NCBI GenBank assembly: GCA_027563935.2
Contig: CM050449.1
Location: forward strand, 59,351,949 to 59,415,948
Source: Costus lasius
Lineage: Eukaryota; Streptophyta; Magnoliopsida; Zingiberales; Costaceae
Direction: 5' to 3'
DNA length: 64,000 bases
The position numbers and the translations under genes were made by a program. The notes beneath the pieces were generated by a model. The model searched no databases and was not told the DNA's origin. It saw only the letters and a list, made by a program, of their open reading frames with translations. The number at the start of each line of letters is the position of its first letter. Position 1 is the first letter of the stretch. Positions 22,089 to 31,256 of the stretch are shown here, in pieces.

Positions 22089-23681
22089 AATGAATAGAAT
22101 TTTCAATCTCATGATTTCACCCAGTTTCAGTTCAAATCTATCATGCTTTTGTTTACAGGAATTAGGTTTCCAAGATCTTTTTCCACACATGATTTTTTTT
22201 TATGTATTTTGTTTGTTTTTGTGAAGATGGCATGTACCCACTTAGATACACACTTTTTATTTTTGACTTCAACTCTTGTCTTCAGTACCACTGTCAATTT
22301 TACACAGTGCCAAGTAGAGGAGTCTTATTATTTTTCACTCTCATTATTTTTCATGCATAGACTTCAACCCATGTCTTAGGTACCACTATCAATTTTACAT
22401 AGTGCCAAGTAGGGGAGTCTCTCACTATTTTTATGGATCTTGGATTCTTCTTTCCCAACAAATAGCAAAATAGACTAAACATCAACTAGGTTAATCAATT
22501 GATATCAATTCACAAATCATACTCATATGCTCATTTTATTTAAAGGAGTAGTTTCACCTTTAGATCTTATTCTTCAAATAAGACATCTACCCAAAATTTC
22601 ATGCATCATCCAATGTCAAATTTCAAAAATAGATATGCATTGAAGAAATAAATCTAACATGATAGGGTTTTTCTCCAATCACAAGTATAAATACTCACAT
22701 CATCAAGGAAGACATTTTATCAATATAAATTTTATCAATAAATCATGCCATCATATAGTAGAAAGTGGATCATATGCTTTCATCAATTTTAACAACAAAT
22801 TTGAATAATATCATCACCAAAACAATGAGTTCCATATATCCATAAAGTCATTTTTCAAGAGAAAACCAATAAGTAGTATAAATATGATAAAGTCAAAGAT
22901 GCACTATAAGAAATAGTCATTAATAATAGAGTGCAAGTGATACTCACAAAACTATATAGATCATTCTCAATCATTGTCAGGCCAATGCAGCTGGGTCCAA
23001 AGATGTGCCTTTTGAAAATTTTCTGCAAAATTTAAGGTACATAAGGCTCAGTCTGAAAATAGTCTCTAAAAATAATAATGATAAAAATAATTTTCTGAAG
23101 GGAGAATTAGAGATGTCTCCGGAGGTCTGAAGAATGCTAGCGGAAAGAGCTGATGCAGCTGAGAAGAAGCAGAGGTGGAACAGAGGCTGACTGAAAAGCT
23201 ACTAGCAGTGATGGTGGTGCCGACAGTAGAGTGAGTAATCTCTAGTGGTCTGCTATAGATCACAGTCCTAGAGGTGAGATCGTCGGCCGGTGGGTGTGAG
23301 AGATAGCTCTGCAAGAATAGAAAATCAGTCACTAATGAATATTCTACTGCGTAAATAAAATAAATGGAGTAAGAGGCAGCAAAAGAAGTAAGAATCTGCA
23401 GATGGTATAATCCAGTGTCGACGGCTGGATACAGTGATGTCAGAGGCAGATGTAGTGGTGGCTAGAGGTGGAAGACAGTTGCTCTTGAAGATTTCTGAAT
23501 CGTAAAAAGGATTACGGTAGTGCCGTATTTTATGCCAAAACTTATTTTTCCCTGCAGAAGGAGAAGAAAAATTAATTCTAAAAATAAACAATAATAAAAG
23601 AAACTAAGCTAAACAAGAGTGCTTGGGTTGCCTCCCAAGAAGCGCTAATTTTAGGTCCAAAGCCTGACCAAAAATCAAAAA
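22089..23681 (-). other. Athila2 3' untranslated region, distal part
   Basis: This A/T-rich stretch matches Athila1 5,750-6,620 in reverse at its left side, including the two CTACTTGGCACT/GGTACC blocks (22,285-22,440). At 23,613-23,643 it holds the TTGGGAGGCAACCC hairpin, and at 23,514-23,536 a single TACGG..CCGTA module. Two minus-strand frames of 88 codons (23,066-23,332, 23,325-23,591) have no recognisable motif and no second copy in the window, so I do not call them genes. Athila elements can carry an env-like frame in this position, but nothing here supports one. Confidence 0.6.
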
Positions 23682-25091
23682 TCATGGTGAAGTAGGTGAA
23701 TTAGTTCCAAAGTAAAAAGCAAACAATTTTCTGCATTTTCTTTGTCCAAAAAGCTTAGCCACTAATCCAAAAATCCAAAAATTCATATAAATCACAATCA
23801 AAGTGGCTTTCTTAAATATGCAGAAATTAAAATCAATATATTCAATAATCTTCCTATGTTTGTCAAAAAGTAAAATCATAAGTCCTTTCTTCAAATTTCT
23901 GTCTTTAATTGCCATTGGACTTTCATCAAAAGATATAAGCATTGGATCATCAAAATAAGTTTTATGTCTTTCATTAGATTCCTCAATAAAGCATAATTTT
24001 TTAAATTCATCAAAAGATTCAACAAAAGATATGGGCAAAACATCAGAGTGAGATTCTTCAGTGTTTGTAATTTTCAAATCTTTTTCAATTTCCTCATGTT
24101 CATCATCAAACAATTTTTCAATATGAAAATTATCAACAAAATCAAGATGAGACTCTTCAAAATCAATTTCCTCATACCTTCCCTCAAATAATTGATCATC
24201 AGAAGAGTCAAAATTAGAATCATATGAAATGAATTGATAGAATCAGAGTTGACCACAAGAGATTTATCATTAATTTTAAAAATATCACTAAAATCACAGT
24301 GGGGCTCATTAATGTCTATAATTTTTGAACCTTCATCATGCTCATCAGATTTAACCATAAATAAGTTATTATCAAAATCAGGATTATCATCAAAAGAAGG
24401 TTTTTCAATTTCAATTTTCTCAACCTTTTCCACAAATAAATTAGCAGATGGATCAATTTCACAATAATCAAAATTAGAGTGAGATTCATTAATATTCACA
24501 TAAGGCTCAATCTCAAAACAATCATGATCACAGGGGGAATTTTCTAAATCAAGTTTTTTTAGTATCAAACTTAAATAAACAATCATGTTGTGTAATCTGG
24601 GTTTCTAGCATTTGGTTTTGTTCAGCAATAAATTTTTCTTGAGCAGCTATGATTTTTTTAAACATGGATTCTAACCTAGATTTTCCAGTGTCCTCAGAGT
24701 ATGGTTCAGAATTATAATTTGAGTAATCATTATAAAAAGAAGTTTGATTTTCCCATCTAGAATCATAATGATCATCTTGATACCATGGTGAATTAGGATT
24801 TGCATGATTTATAAATTTGCAATCACAAGTAGGATGATCAGAAGACTTACAAATATTACATGTAACAAAATAAGAGTGTAATTTTGCTAATTCTGCAATA
24901 ATAAGCTATGAATTATCTTTATGCTCATCTTGTTGCATGTAAACCTTACCCCTTTCAGATGCCCATGAATTATGATGAAAAGACATATTTATCAAATCTA
25001 TCAAGGACAGAAAGATAATCCAACACCAATCAATCAAAAAGGATGTTTTTTTTTGAAAAATAATGAAAATTTCAAAAAATTCAAAATTCAA
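23682..25091 (-). pseudogene. Second, gag-like acidic coding block of Athila2 (broken)
   Basis: Reading leftward on the minus strand, a frame starting near 25,091 contains ASERGKVYMQQDE, hits a TAG at 24,906, and continues in frame to a perfect CCHC zinc knuckle CNICKSSDHPTCDC (about 24,825-24,870). It then reads into a KKIIAAQEKFIAEQNQM segment like the gag linker of the first frame. After a frameshift near 24,550 it becomes strongly acidic (rich in D, E, N, S, F, with recurring E-x-H-x-DF patterns), shifts frame again near 24,200 and ends NSPTSP at 23,682. I read it as a diverged second gag followed by an unrecognised acidic region. No RT, integrase or protease motif is visible. Confidence 0.55.
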
Positions 25092-25102
25092 AAATTCAAA
25101 AA

Positions 25103-25285
25103 TTACGTTACCGTAAACAAGTTTACGGTACTGCCGTAAAATGAAAATCTCTCAGGAAGATTTTGTCACAAAATACGGTACCGTAAATGAATTTATGGCG
25201 GTACCGTAACGGGTTAAAACTCTCTGGTTAAAAATAACCGATATTACGGCACCGTAAATAATATTACGGTAGTGCCGTAATTTCA
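25103..25285 (-). repeat. Internal copies of the TACGG/CCGTA palindromic module in Athila2
   Basis: Three consecutive modules of the kind otherwise found in the LTRs lie between the two coding blocks, for example TTACGGTACTGCCGTAA near 25,122-25,140 and AATTACGGCACTACCGTAAT-like arms near 25,244-25,285. Their presence outside an LTR is unusual. Confidence 0.75.
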
Positions 25286-25384
25286 TGCCAAATCTTGATT
25301 CCTACAGAAAAAAAATGTAAAAATTAGTACTAAAATAAAATTAAAATAAAGTAAATAAAAGAAAGCAAAACTAAAGTTAGAAAG

Positions 25385-25413
25385 CTTGGGTTGCCTCCCA
25401 AAAAGCGCTAATT
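25385..25413 (-). other. Conserved post-coding hairpin of Athila2, first copy
   Basis: On the minus strand, GCGCTTTTTGGGAGGCAACCC follows the gag-protease stop by about 20 nt, preceded by GGTCAAGCTAATGACC. It is the counterpart of 5,751-5,779 in Athila1 and is repeated at 23,613-23,643. Confidence 0.7.
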
Positions 25414-25422
25414 TAAAGGTCA

Positions 25423-27003
25423 TTAGCTTGACCCTTTAACACTCGGATGTGATCGTGAATTCCTCTGTTGCCCTTCTGATTTTTCTTTTGTTTGGGCATC
25501 ACATTGAGCCACATAAGGCTCAGCCTTGAAATACTTTCCAATTTTGTACCAAATCTTTTTTCCTTTGTCAAATAATCTAGATCTTCTTCTCCTTTTTCTC
25601 CTTCTTCTAGAATTTTTGTTCTTCTTCTCCTGCATCCCTTTATCAACATCCTCAGAAGAATTGTTAATTTTAGAATTTGAGGGTTCATCAAATAAGCTTG
25701 AAACATCATAAGTATCATCATTAAATATTTCAACACTATAACAAGATCCTGAGTATGAAAGTTTGTTCAATGAATCATTAAGATTAAATTCAATCTTGTT
25801 GTCACAAATATCAAAAGTAATCTTTCCCTCTTTCACATCTATGTTTGTCTTAGCAGTGGCCAATAGTGGTCTCCCAAGAATTATAGGATTTCTAGAATTT
25901 TCCTCCATGTCTAACACTACAAAATCAGCGGGTATGAAAAACTCACCTATCTTCATTGGCACATTTTCCAAAATACCTACAGGATACTTTACCGATGAGT
26001 CTGCGAGCTGCAAGGATATAGATGTAGGCTTTAGCTCTCCAAGATTTAGTTTCCTATAAGTGGAAAGAGGCATTAAACTAACACTTGCACCTAAGTCACA
26101 TAAGGCTCGGTCAAAAGCCATAGTGCCAATTGAACAAGGTATAAAAAAACTACTTGGATCCTTCAGTTTAGGTGGTAGTTTATTTTGAATGACTGCACTA
26201 GAATCTTCAGTTAGAGTAACCATGCAAGTACCATAATCATCTAATTTCCTTTTGTTAGACAAAATCTCCTTTAAAAATTTTGCATAAGATGGCATTTCAG
26301 TAATAGCTTCAGTAAATGGAATGTTAACACAAAGCTTTTTCAGGATTTCAAGGAATTTGCCAAACTTCTTATCTAATTTGTTTTGAACTAACCTCTGAGG
26401 AAAAGGTATTGGTGGTCTATAGGGTGGAGCTGAGTTAGAGTTAGGATTGTCTTTCTTACATAATTCGTCTCCTTTTGGTTCAACACCCTTTTGGGGTGGT
26501 AAACAAGTTTGGGATTCCTCATGTGAAGAAGATTCTCCTAACTCTAATTCCTCTTGATTATCATCAAGCCCTTTTTCAGTGTTTTCAAACCTCCCTCTAG
26601 GTTCTCCTAGTTGTTTTCCACTTCTAGTCATGATGGCATTACAGTGTTCTCTAGGGTTTATCTCAGGTTTTGTAGGCAATTTCTCAGGGGGCCTGTAAGG
26701 TACACTAGCTTGCTGGGCAATCTGATTTTCAAGAATTTTGTTGTGGGCTTCTACTCTTTCCAATCTGTAGTTGATTTGATGAAAACTTTCCTTAAATTCT
26801 TTAATTTGCCTATTTTGATTTGACATGAGTTGGTCTTGCTTAGCCATAAACTGATTTTGACTAGCTATCATCTGTTCAAGCATGGATTTTAACTCAAAAT
26901 TGTGATCCATGTTTTGGTTTTGATTTTGGATAGTATTTGCCCTTTGGAATCCTTTATTCTTAGCTTGTCCCCTCTCATAATTGTTGTTTTTCCATGAAAG
27001 GTT
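25423..27003 (-). CDS. pro: Athila2 gag C-terminus and protease; pol deleted
   Basis: The open frame is displayed from 27,051, but sequence before about 27,003 is out of the natural frame. It begins NLSWKNNNYERGQ, has a Q/N-rich coiled linker (MIASQNQFMAKQDQLMSNQN), AIMTRSGKQLGEP, and the aspartic protease CDLGASVSLMPLS (about residue 317) with IILGRPLLA. It then runs through a very basic tract (RRRRKRRRRSR near 25,575-25,620) straight to SRSHPSVKGSS and stop. Athila1 has the same short tail (RSNPSVEWSS) but only after RT, RNase H and integrase. Athila2 is therefore a pol-deleted, non-autonomous derivative that would need enzymes from another copy. Confidence 0.85.
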   Translation of the reverse strand, partial: NLSWKNNNYERGQAKNKGFQRANTIQNQNQNMDHNFELKSMLEQMIASQNQFMAKQDQLMSNQNRQIKEFKESFHQINYRLERVEAHNKILENQIAQQASVPYRPPEKLPTKPEINPREHCNAIMTRSGKQLGEPRGRFENTEKGLDDNQEELELGESSSHEESQTCLPPQKGVEPKGDELCKKDNPNSNSAPPYRPPIPFPQRLVQNKLDKKFGKFLEILKKLCVNIPFTEAITEMPSYAKFLKEILSNKRKLDDYGTCMVTLTEDSSAVIQNKLPPKLKDPSSFFIPCSIGTMAFDRALCDLGASVSLMPLSTYRKLNLGELKPTSISLQLADSSVKYPVGILENVPMKIGEFFIPADFVVLDMEENSRNPIILGRPLLATAKTNIDVKEGKITFDICDNKIEFNLNDSLNKLSYSGSCYSVEIFNDDTYDVSSLFDEPSNSKINNSSEDVDKGMQEKKNKNSRRRRKRRRRSRLFDKGKKIWYKIGKYFKAEPYVAQCDAQTKEKSEGQQRNSRSHPSVKGSS

Positions 27004-28078
27004 GGGGGTGATTCCTCCATCCAGGGTTGTAAGTGCTAGAATAGGGGTCACTCGGTCTACCTTGATTATAATTCCCTATGGCATTCATATGCTCATTACC
27101 CTGGTCTACAACAATTCTACAATTTTCAGAAGTATGACCATCATTGCCACAAATTTCACAAGTGATAGTAGAAATAGAAGCAGTTTGCAAAGAATTAAAT
27201 TTGCTGCATAAAAAGTCTACCTTCTCTACTAAGGATCGCCATCCATCACTTTCACCCTTACCTTGAGAAGGCCTGTATAGTGCTCCTCTCTCAGTAGTCC
27301 ATTGATTGTGATTCAATACCATTTCCTCTAGCAGTCTGAAGGCAGCTTCTGGTGTTTTGCTTATAAGAGCTCCACCTGCAGCAACATCCACAGTTAATTT
27401 GATATTATTTGATAATCCATAGTAAAAATTTTTCAGTAAAACCCAATCTTCAATGCCATGGTGAGGACACTTCCACTGTAGTTCATTGAATCTCTCCCAA
27501 GCCTCGCTGAATGACTCCCCATCCTTTTGTGAAAAGTTTGTAATTTGATTTCTCAATTGAAGTGTCTTGCTTCGGGGGAAGTATTTCGTCAAGAAGGAAT
27601 TTGACAGTTGATTCCAAGTTGTGAAAGTACCGGTTGGATGAGAATGAAGCCATGTCTTTGCCCAGTCCCTAAGAGAAAAAGGAAAAAGTCTTAATTTCAA
27701 AGCATTGTTAGAATCACCATTTATTTTGATAGTATCGCATAATTCCAAAAATAAAGATAAGTGTTGGTTGGGATCTTCTAGAGAAGATCCTCCAAACTGG
27801 TTTTGTTGAATCATTGAAATAAAAGCAGGCTTAATCTCAAAGTTATTAGCCTCTATTGCTGGTCTAGCAATGCTTGAACGAATTTCTTGAGGATTAGGGG
27901 CTGCATAGTCCCTAAGTGTTCTCTGATTATCCCCCATCTCTGCAATTTCTTCTGGTGATGTCTCTTGAGATATCTCTTGTAAATCTTCCTCCAGTCTTAA
28001 CTTCCTGCGTACTCTCAGTGTTTTATTGATTTCAGGATCAAATGGAACAAGTGGTCCGGACCTAAGACTCCTGTGCAT
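27004..28078 (-). CDS. gag: Athila2 gag capsid protein (frameshifted at end)
   Basis: The ATG at 28,078 (MHRSLRSGPLVPFDPEI) is the natural start; the upstream in-frame codons have no ATG. The capsid core has RDYAAPNPQEIRSSIARP, FPFSLRDWAKTWL, RNQITNFSQKDGESFSEAWE and ELQWKCPHHG. A CCHC zinc knuckle CEICGNDGHTSENC follows (about residue 307). The frame shifts in a five-G run at 27,004-27,008 (plus strand), after NPGWRNHP, where one extra base separates gag from the downstream frame. Otherwise it is uninterrupted, in contrast to Athila1. A programmed shift is possible but I see no supporting signal. Confidence 0.85.
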
Positions 28079-28196
28079 GCAAAACAGATAGATCAAGTGA
28101 TTTCAAGAAAAACAGAAAATAAATAGTAAATAAAAATAGTAAATAAATACCTAGTCTAGCAATAATCTCAATGTCTTCGATATCAACAAAAACTAA

Positions 28197-28216
28197 GGTC
28201 CCCGGCAACGGCGCCA
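28197..28216 (-). promoter_or_regulatory. Primer-binding site of Athila2
   Basis: On the minus strand TGGCGCCGTTGCCGGGGACC follows the LTR end after AGTTTT. It resembles the complement of the 3' end of tRNA-Asp, as in other Athila elements. Confidence 0.85.
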
Positions 28217-28488
28217 AAAACTTGATGTGATCCGCAAGTGCACGGATAAAATCAAAGTAATAAAAATATCGAACCACAAAGACCTTATTGTTAAGTACCG
28301 AATAGTTGTATTCTCGCTAGCTAAGTAAACCGAATATAATGCAAGTAAGCAATAGAAAGAATACGGAAGATAATCAGAGAGATAAATTGGGACTAGGGTT
28401 TCATCCACCTTGATTTTCATGACTAGATATATAAGGATGTTCATCAATCAAATTCTAATTTGATAAAGACTTAATTTACTTCATAAGG

Positions 28489-28730
28489 GGATTATCTCAC
28501 TTTCGTGCAGACAACCATGCAGAGACAAATCCTCGCTTTCGCGCAAGATTTATCCCAAGCTGATGATAAGTAAATTATCAATCAAAGAACTCAAGATCAC
28601 TTTCGTGCATCCGAATTCTAGGTTGATTGTCTCAAGCGGAATCTCAAGGATCACTTTCGTGCATCCGAGACTCAACACAAGTTCTACCTATGGTTCTCCA
28701 ACATTCTGATCCTCACTTTCGTGCAAGATC
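28489..28730 (-). other. Array of five GNRA-capped hairpins in Athila2 5' LTR
   Basis: This is the counterpart of 70-312. All five tips keep a GAAA loop. Stems have changed relative to Athila1 but still pair: GATCTT/AGGATC (wobble) in the first (28,708-28,730), CTC+GGAT/ATCC+GAG in the second, GGAT/ATCT (wobble) in the third. The fourth is AATCTT/AGGATT with the tip itself changed to CGC/GCG. The fifth is GTCT/AGAT-based with one bulge (28,489-28,516). Confidence 0.75.
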
Positions 28731-29454
28731 TCAACATTTGCCACACTAACTTAATCCTAGGCTCATAATCATCATCAAGGCAATTAGTCATCCAAAATAA
28801 AGAAATAAGAACTTAACCTAATTTCTTACGGTGAGTTCCTATTAATCAATTTTAGGGTTCCAGTTCTCAAGCATGTCACCTTTCGGTCCTTAATGCAAGA
28901 ACTCTATTCATAATGACAAAAAGTGAACTAAGGAGAAACTTAGAACAATAATCGCATAGGTAAAATTATCAAAGTAGAATTATCATAACGAAAGAAAAGA
29001 TTATCTAATCATTAAAAATCAAGGGGATTACACCCCATGTCCCACAATATGTCTAAGCAAACATGGAGAAAAAATACAATGAATCATAGTCTTAGAGTTA
29101 TAAGAAAACAAAGAGAAAGGAGAAACAACGTTACAAAATGGCTGTAATTTCTATTACAGCCATAATGAGGCGTATGAACAGTGCTGGCGGCGTTCTTTTG
29201 TTGATTCCTCTTCCGATCAGACTCCTCTTGCTCTGAAACTTCTGGTGTGTCTTCCTTATCCCCAAGTGAAGCTTCTGTGTGAAAATTGCGGCCTAAGGTG
29301 CCCTCTCAATACGTGATAAAAGTTCCCCCCTTCTATTCGTGCGTCTTCTCCTCTTAAAGACGAGTTCAGAACATCTTTCAGATTTCAATGTGGAGCTCTG
29401 GATCAAAAGTTATGGTCCGCGCAAGTTTCGGCCGTGGAAAACTCATGTTTTTGA

Positions 29455-29842
29455 CTTGGAATTATGGCCGTAATGGATTTTACGGCCCTGCTATAATTTT
29501 TGCTCTGTGAATTATTTGTCAACATTACAGCCAGTAAAAATGTTTACGGCCATCCCGTATTTGCTTTTGTAAGTTTCTGGACCAAAATACGGCCCGTAAA
29601 GATTATTACGGCAGTGCCGTAAACTCTAAAATCTCTCAGGTGGAAAATCATCTGTCATTATGGCACTGTAAAGCTTGTTACGGCTGTGCCGTAATCGCCA
29701 TGAAAACTCTGTTTGAAATCTTCCCAAATTACGGCACCATAAAGATGTTTACGGCGGTGCCGTAATCTAACGAAATTCTCTATGTTGAAAAACTCCAAAT
29801 TACGGTACCGTAAAGTTCATGTTGGGGGTGCCGTAATTTTCC
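29455..29842 (-). repeat. Palindromic TACGG/CCGTA module array (Athila2 5' LTR)
   Basis: Six modules start near 29,461, 29,524, 29,586, 29,656, 29,727 and 29,800, giving a period of about 62-73 bp. Each carries facing TACGG and CCGTA arms. Confidence 0.8.
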
Positions 29843-30093
29843 CTAAAGCTCTGATTCTTCTGAAATTTGATGTGTGATCTCCTCTTGATGATGGAAACTC
29901 TGTCATGCCTTTGATTTTGCTCGAAAAGTCCTCAAAATAGTGACTTTTGACCTGAAAATCATGAAAAACCAAAATACAAGTAGACTTCGCAATATTTGAT
30001 GAATTCAGCATAAAAACAAGTAAAAGATCCTCAATTTAGTATGAAAATATATCTAAAATGATACAAAATATACTATATATTTTGGTGTCATCA

Positions 30094-30775
30094 TAGACCA
30101 AGGGAGGGAACACTCACACAACACACATGACAAGAGAATATCACACCACAAGCGTGATTAGGGAATAACACACTACAAGCATGACTACCTACTCTAACTA
30201 ACTAAAAGCAGTTAAGATGCTACTGATGCAAGCGGTCAAGATGCTACTGATCTAGGCAGTCAAGATGCTGCTGATGCAGGCAGTCCAGATGCTGCTGATG
30301 CAAGCGTTAACTAACTAATACCAAATAAAGTAAATGAGGGAATCTGAAGTTGGCGCACGGGCTGGCCTTCTGGGCAGCAACTGAGCCTTATGGGCTATAA
30401 CTGGGCCGTCAAACCATCTCGGAGCATGCGGCAATGAAACAACAGAATTTGCTGATGGTGGGCTGATTCATCACTATGCTAGCTTGTTCGTGGGCCATGT
30501 TGGTCAACTGGTTACGGTAGCGATCATTGACTAGGTCTTCAGGTGGCCGGGGTGCCAAGCACATGGGTCGCACTACCTCCATGTGGGCTAATAATGGACT
30601 GATGACACCCGTGTACTACTCTGGCGGTTGACTTGAGCACTGGGCTCGCTTTATCGTGATTGTGTCGGGCCCCTTAGAATTCTTCAGGGGAGGTGGAACC
30701 TTGTCTGGAGGGAAGTCCATAGAATGGCCATGTTTCTCTAGTTCTGGAGCTGCCATGGAGGGTCCTCCTACATCA
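30094..30775 (-). mobile_element. Probable LTR fragment of gypsy element X
   Basis: It lies downstream of the pol end of X on the minus strand. A purine run (AGGGGGGAT) followed by TGATGTAGG at about 30,775 would suit a polypurine tract and LTR start. The other end is cut by Athila2. It contains a 24-bp tandem repeat. Not verified by a second LTR. Confidence 0.4.
30207..30302. repeat. 24-bp tandem repeat, four units
   Basis: Four head-to-tail 24-bp units based on AAGATGCTRCTGATGCA, with few differences between units. It lies in the presumed LTR of element X. Confidence 0.9.
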
Positions 30776-31255
30776 ATCCCCCCTGGATTGAAGAGTTCTC
30801 CTTCGGAGAACTAAGGGGATGCGCATCAATGGTGAGGGGCTCCTCCAACGGGTCATGGTAGGTAAGAAAGTCCAAGACATTTAAGACGGGGTGGATCCCC
30901 ATGCTCTCTGGTAGATCGAGGACATAGGTGTTGGAGCCTATCCGCTGTAGTACCGCATAGGGCCCCATGTACTGTGCCTGTAGCTTAAAGTGCACCCGAT
31001 TAGCCACACGCTCGGGGTGGATATGCACCCTCACTAGATCACCTGTACTAAAGTGGTGTGGCCTATGGTGTTCGTTGGCCTTCAGAGCATTCCGAGTGTT
31101 GCCCAAAAAGATTCTATGCCGAACTTCCTCATGCAAACTCGCGATATGATTGGCAAAGGAAAATGCATGCTCAGAAAGATGAGACTCCATGGGAAGGTCA
31201 TGGAAGTCAATAGGTTTTCATGGTTGCTGTCCAAGGACCACTTGGAATGGACTTA
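30768..31255 (-). pseudogene. pol: Integrase C-terminal end of gypsy element X
   Basis: Minus-strand frame with FQVVLGQQP, an in-frame TGA near 31,218, then DLPMESHLSEHAFSFANHI. The GPY/F module follows (GDLVRVHIHPERVANRVHFK, QYMGPYAVLQRIGSNTYVLDLP) and a tail to the stop at 30,768. This is the integrase C-terminus of a Ty3/gypsy polyprotein; no chromodomain follows. The upstream part is cut off by copia C at 31,257 and presumably continues beyond the right edge. It is the oldest visible layer. Confidence 0.8.
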
Positions 31256-31256
31256 G

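Larger units (their letters stand above)
28223..30093 (-). mobile_element. Athila2 5' LTR
   Basis: 1,871 bp on the minus strand, TGATGACACC...ACATCA, next to the primer-binding site. TAGAC at 30,094-30,098 is the presumed target duplication; the partner is outside the window. It contains, in transcription order, the palindromic module array, a hairpin at 29,140-29,161 (GGCTGTAAT/ATTACAGCC) and the five-hairpin array. Confidence 0.92.

Noticed and set aside
23066..23591. Env-like frame in the 3' region of Athila2
   Set aside because: Two short unlinked frames without signal peptide, clear membrane segment or second copy. A TTCTTGCAG acceptor-like site alone is not enough.
27004..27051. Programmed frameshift between gag and protease of Athila2
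   Set aside because: The shift is in a simple five-G run, Athila polyproteins are normally one frame, and no slippery-site-plus-structure arrangement is evident; an indel is the simpler reading.
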